A stretch of 9,035 nt of DNA from positions 1-9,035 of the forward strand of contig SKOL01000419.1 in assembly GCA_007120055.1 (NCBI GenBank), read 5' to 3'. The notes under the pieces were generated by a model. That model was not told the origin of the DNA. It did no database searches and saw only the letters and a list, made by a program, of their open reading frames with translations. Of this stretch, positions 6,580 through 9,035 are shown piece after piece. The DNA comes from Anaerobacillus sp. (lineage in GTDB: Bacteria; Bacillota; Bacilli; Bacillales_H; Anaerobacillaceae). Position numbers and translations under genes: made by a program. Each line of letters begins with the position of its first letter. The first letter of the stretch is position 1.

Positions 6580-7236
6580 TTACAGCCCTTCATCTTCAAA
6601 ACGTTTTAAATCTTTATTGTGACCGATAACTATTAATATATCATTCTCTTTAATAATTTCATCTGGGGTTGGCGACATGATGACTTCTTCGCCTCTTTTC
6701 ATTCCTAAAATCGTACAACCGAATTTTGCCCGAATATCTAACTCGGCAATCGATTGGTGCGAAACCTTTTTTGTTCCCATTAATTCCATAATGCTATACT
6801 CTGGAGATAGTTCGATATAATCAATGATTTTTTCAGATACTAAGTATTGAGCAATTCTAACTCCCATGTCATGCTCTGGATGAATAATGCGATCAGCACC
6901 AATTTTTTCAACGACTTTATGGTGATATTCATTTTGAGCTTTCACCCAAACTTGTTTTATATTCATTTCTTTTAAGAGTAATGTACATAAAATACTTGCT
7001 TGAATATTGTCACCAATAGCAACGATAACATGATCAAAATTTCTAATCCCCAAAGATTGAAGTGAATTTTCATCGGTCGAGTTTGCGACGACTGAATGTG
7101 TAGAATAGTTAGCATATTCATTTACTTTGTCCTCATCAGTATCGACGGCTAACACTTCATGTCCCATATTGTATAATTCTTTACAAACACTACCACCAAA
7201 ACGACCTAAACCGATGACAGCGAACTGTTTTTTCAT
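6580..7236 (-). CDS. ktrA: KtrA potassium uptake regulatory subunit (RCK protein)
   Basis: The 218-residue cytosolic gating subunit of the Ktr K+ transporter has an RCK-N/TrkA-N Rossmann domain (about 3-120), with GLGRFG (9-14) and the acidic D32 after the second strand, followed by an RCK-C domain (about 135-218). Segments such as WVKAQNEYHHKVVEKIGADR (97-116), HPEHDMG and the C-terminal KRFEDEG resemble Bacillus KtrA more than KtrC. RCK-N binds ATP/ADP in the family, and RCK-C of Gram-positive KtrA binds c-di-AMP, which inhibits uptake. I place the start at the ATG complementing 7234-7236, preceded by a GGGGAG site at 9 bases. An upstream in-frame ATG at 7293 would put the coding start inside the riboswitch terminator and lacks a ribosome site. 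No ktrB follows: the next gene is the convergent K+ channel. Confidence 0.92.
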   Translation of the reverse strand: MKKQFAVIGLGRFGGSVCKELYNMGHEVLAVDTDEDKVNEYANYSTHSVVANSTDENSLQSLGIRNFDHVIVAIGDNIQASILCTLLLKEMNIKQVWVKAQNEYHHKVVEKIGADRIIHPEHDMGVRIAQYLVSEKIIDYIELSPEYSIMELMGTKKVSHQSIAELDIRAKFGCTILGMKRGEEVIMSPTPDEIIKENDILIVIGHNKDLKRFEDEGL

Positions 7237-7291
7237 TTTAAAGGACTCCCCTACTAGTAATATATTTTTTTTAAAAAACCAACTGAACAAC

Positions 7292-7317
7292 AAAAAAGAC
7301 CATTACGAAGAATGATC
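7292..7317 (-). terminator. Riboswitch-controlled intrinsic terminator upstream of ktrA
   Basis: On the minus strand GATCATT pairs with AATGGTC (one G-U pair) around the loop CTTCGT and is followed by six T. It lies between the aptamer and the ktrA start, as expected for the expression platform of a ydaO riboswitch, where c-di-AMP binding favours termination. Confidence 0.8.
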
Positions 7318-7349
7318 AATAGAAAAATGACTATTTGACCTTCCTCTCT

Positions 7350-7482
7350 TAAAGTAACGCTTACGAGGTTAGCTGTCGGATTAGGGACTGAGAGTATCCC
7401 CTCTTACATATGTAAGATTCACCCCAAGATAGTTAGTAAACTATCAAAATGGTTCCCCCGCTCAAAAATGACTCAGCGATTT
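7350..7482 (-). ncRNA. ydaO/yuaA-type c-di-AMP riboswitch aptamer
   Basis: Read on the minus strand, the conserved blocks of the ydaO-yuaA class appear in order: GAGCGGGGGAACC, TTGGGGTGAATC, a GGGGATACTCTCAGTCC segment, and CCGACAGCTAACCTCGTAAGCG. CGCT at the 5' end can pair with AGCG at the 3' end as the closing P1 helix. The class binds c-di-AMP and in Bacillus turns off ydaO and ktrAB (yuaA-yubG), matching the ktrA gene downstream. Boundaries are approximate to about ten bases. Confidence 0.93.
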
Positions 7483-7502
7483 ATAGGTGTGTATGATATG
7501 TT

Positions 7503-7531
7503 AATTTACTCCTCTATAGCTCGTTTGTCAA
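7503..7531 (-). promoter_or_regulatory. Predicted promoter of the riboswitch-ktrA transcript
   Basis: On the minus strand TTGACA (complement at 7526-7531) is a perfect -35 box and TAAATT (complement at 7503-7508) a moderate -10 box, 17 bases apart. The predicted start near 7496 falls just before the aptamer. The -35 box overlaps the outer stem of the palindromic repeat at 7524-7588. Confidence 0.6.
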
Positions 7532-7588
7532 TAGTGTCAGACACCATGTGAAAACTTCACATGGTGTCTGACACCGCCAGTGGACAAA
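7524..7588. repeat. Large nested palindrome (GTGTCAGACACC-type repeat)
   Basis: GTGTCAGACACCATGTGAA (7534-7552) and its exact reverse complement (7556-7574) flank a three-base loop, forming a 19-bp perfect hairpin. An outer helix TTTGTC (7524-7529) with GACAAA (7583-7588) can extend it. Each arm itself contains the sub-palindrome GTGTC-N-GACAC. It lies between the divergent ktrA and phasin-like genes. A further related tract with TGTCC/GGACA repeats runs to about 7617. This looks like a REP-like dispersed repeat of Bacillaceae; no transposase is nearby. Confidence 0.85.
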
Positions 7589-7702
7589 TCGTGAAAATGT
7601 CCTTCTCTCGTGGACACTCGTCTTATCCAATAATTTTTATAAGTAAACTCACCGGTAAAAGGGCAATATAAAAAAGAAATTTACATTTGGAGGTTTTATA
7701 AA

Positions 7703-8002
7703 ATGAAAAACATTTTTGGTAAAGGAATAGCACTAGGGTTAGGGTTAGCGGTGAAAAGCAAAGAACAAATGGAAGCACTAGTTGATGAATTAGTTAAGAA
7801 AGGTGAAATTAAGAAAGAAGAATCGAATGAAGTATTAAATGAGCTACTTCAAAAAGGGGAAGAGGCAAAGACTGAAGTGGATCAAATGATTAAAGAGCGA
7901 ATGAACATCATGTTAAATGAATTAAACCTTGCGACAAAAGAAGATATACAACGAATTGAACGCCGACTTGACGCATTAGAGCAGCAACCAAAGTTGGAAT
8001 AA
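7703..8002 (+). CDS. Small phasin-like coiled-coil protein (PhaF/PhaI-related)
   Basis: The 99-residue protein starts with a short Gly/Ala/Leu-rich segment (residues 5-15, GKGIALGLGLA), followed by a long, highly charged helix-forming stretch (about 18-93) with repeated Lys/Glu and regular hydrophobic spacing, ending in IERRLDALEQQ. This matches small proteins annotated as polyhydroxyalkanoate synthesis regulator phasins, which in Bacillaceae often sit beside an ABC1/AarF kinase gene as here. Whether it coats PHA granules is unproven; no pha synthase gene is visible. The ATG has GGAGG 9 bases upstream. It has no export signal and no predicted membrane span beyond the weakly hydrophobic N-terminus. 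Confidence 0.75.
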   Translation: MKNIFGKGIALGLGLAVKSKEQMEALVDELVKKGEIKKEESNEVLNELLQKGEEAKTEVDQMIKERMNIMLNELNLATKEDIQRIERRLDALEQQPKLE

Positions 8003-8018
8003 ATGATTGTTTTTTGCA

Positions 8019-8093
8019 CCGGCTTTACATAACGATTAGAGAAGCGTTGATCTTTTAACGATCCCGTTCATTTGATCGTACATAAAGCCTCGG
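8019..8093 (+). other. Potentially structured leader between the phasin-like and ABC1 kinase genes
   Basis: GGCTTTA (8021-8027) pairs with TAAAGCC (8083-8089), extendable by CC/GG across a two-base bulge. The enclosed region contains a second hairpin, ACGATC (8058-8063) with GATCGT (8074-8079). It does not match a riboswitch or T-box that I recognise, and there is no terminator-like U-tract downstream. It may be a chance fold. The remainder up to 8148 holds only the ribosome site of the next gene. Confidence 0.3.
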
Positions 8094-8148
8094 ACGTTGC
8101 CAAAGTCAATCAATTTATTATATATAGAACGTAGGGAAAGCATAAGGA

Positions 8149-9035
8149 GTGGTATTTATCATAAGAAAGAGGATTAGGCACATTCAACGCTATCGAGAAA
8201 TTGTCGCCGCGTTTACTCGAAATGGTTTTGGCTTTGTTATGAAAGAATTAGGTCTCCTTGAGTTGCTTAGTGTGCCTAAGAGGCTGTTTATTGAAGGTAG
8301 TAAGGATACACAAACTAAAACAGTTGGCGAACGATTTAGGCTTTTTTTTGAACAATTAGGTCCAACATTTATTAAAATTGGCCAAATTGCAAGTACTCGA
8401 TCTGATTTCATTCCAGCGGATGTCATTCGTGAACTAGAGAAACTGCAAGACGATGTCCCCCCTTTTTCGTATGAAGAAGTTCAGCAAGTCTTTACCGAGG
8501 AACTAGGTAAGAACATTAACGATGTGTTTTCTAAGTTTCATGAAGAACCTTTAGCTGCTGCGTCCATCGGTCAAGTACATTATGCCATTTTAAAAACAGG
8601 AGAAAAAGTAGCGGTGAAAATTCAGCGCCCGAACATTCGAAAGAAAATTGAAACAGATTTAGAGATTTTACAAGAAATCGCGATGTTAGCAGAGCGGAAA
8701 TTTGATTGGGCCGCTAAGTATCAATTACGTGATATTACCTATGAATTTGCCAAATCACTTCGCGCCGAAGTAGATTATACGATCGAAGGGAGGAACTCTG
8801 AAAAAATAGCAAAACAATTTAAAAATGACCCGAAAATTTATATTCCGAAAGTTTATTGGCCTTTTACTAGCAAAAAAATACTTACAATGGAGTACGTCGA
8901 TGCAATTAAGCTTAATGAAATCGAAAAAATAGAGAAAAAGGGCTATAATCGAAATAAAATTGCTGAAAAGGTTGTGAATGCTATTTTTCAGCAAATTTTA
9001 ATTGACGGCTTTTTTCATGGTGACCCCCATCCAGG
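8149..9035 (+). CDS. ABC1/UbiB (AarF)-family atypical kinase, N-terminal part
   Basis: The frame is open from 8149 to the window end, 295 codons, and stops inside the gene. Family motifs appear in order, numbered from the GTG at 8149: KIGQ (76-79) of the N-terminal KxGQ extension, LQDDVPP (99-105), the Ala-rich loop AAASIGQVH (136-144) that replaces the kinase P-loop, VAVKIQRP with Lys157, EVDYTIEGRN (207-216) and HGDPHP (290-295), the catalytic-loop equivalent. UbiB/COQ8 proteins are ATPases linked to isoprenoid lipid or quinone metabolism at the membrane; the C-terminal hydrophobic hairpin would lie outside the window. The start is uncertain. GTG at 8149 is the only conventional upstream codon, but the best ribosome site, AAGGAG (8144-8149), overlaps it and points to the ATC at 8158 or the ATA at 8161. 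Confidence 0.9.
   Translation, partial: MVFIIRKRIRHIQRYREIVAAFTRNGFGFVMKELGLLELLSVPKRLFIEGSKDTQTKTVGERFRLFFEQLGPTFIKIGQIASTRSDFIPADVIRELEKLQDDVPPFSYEEVQQVFTEELGKNINDVFSKFHEEPLAAASIGQVHYAILKTGEKVAVKIQRPNIRKKIETDLEILQEIAMLAERKFDWAAKYQLRDITYEFAKSLRAEVDYTIEGRNSEKIAKQFKNDPKIYIPKVYWPFTSKKILTMEYVDAIKLNEIEKIEKKGYNRNKIAEKVVNAIFQQILIDGFFHGDPHP

Noticed and set aside
7524..7588. Palindrome as an ordinary bidirectional terminator or as an IS end
   Set aside because: It lies between divergent genes, so no transcript needs ending there; there is no U-tract, transposase gene or target-site duplication in view.
8755..8994. 79-codon open frame on the minus strand
   Set aside because: It lies wholly inside the ABC1 kinase gene, whose motifs (EVDYTIEGRN to HGDPHP) clearly fix the coding strand.

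Overview
The window looks like a low-GC, Gram-positive Bacillaceae chromosome. Strong Shine-Dalgarno sites precede the genes. Sigma-A-type promoters, a TreR-type operator pair with a CcpA cre box, a ydaO/yuaA c-di-AMP riboswitch and several genes with Bacillus-like relatives (TreP/TreA, KtrA, YugO-like channel) all point the same way. I could not fix genus or species. Identifications come from reading the translations by eye, without a database search.

Layout. (1) 1-1921, minus strand: a trehalose operon, treB (PTS EIIBC) followed by treC, of which only the first 55 codons are present. Its control region is unusually readable: a TTGACC/TATAAT promoter with an 18-bp palindrome in the spacer, the identical palindrome just past the predicted transcript start, and a perfect cre match before the ribosome site. 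A long imperfect inverted repeat separates treB from treC. (2) 1980-3862, plus strand: a two-gene unit of a GntR/FCD regulator (TTG start) overlapping a tartrate/D-malate dehydrogenase-type oxidoreductase, with promoter, candidate operator and a strong terminator. (3) 4010-5259, plus strand: a membrane-anchored HD-GYP phosphodiesterase with its own promoter and terminator. (4) 5350-7531: potassium genes, a two-TM RCK potassium channel (plus strand) converging on ktrA (minus strand), which lies behind a c-di-AMP riboswitch and its terminator. No ktrB is visible. (5) 7703-9035, plus strand: a small phasin-like coiled-coil protein, then an ABC1/UbiB-family kinase-like protein cut by the window end at its HGDPHP motif.

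How they work together. The tre genes import trehalose as trehalose-6-phosphate and hydrolyse it, under substrate-induced and catabolite control. The regulator/dehydrogenase pair is probably a self-regulated hydroxy-acid catabolic unit. The potassium genes form a homeostasis patch in which c-di-AMP probably acts twice, on ktrA RNA and on the KtrA protein, beside a predicted cyclic-dinucleotide phosphodiesterase.

Intergenic spaces carry palindromic repeats that look related to one another: GTGTNNGACACC-type units at about 231, 5301 and 7534, and AAATATAGAC hairpins at about 258 and 6395. These are the least explained structures here. I saw no rRNA, tRNA, CRISPR array or transposase gene, and no convincing new multi-gene system.
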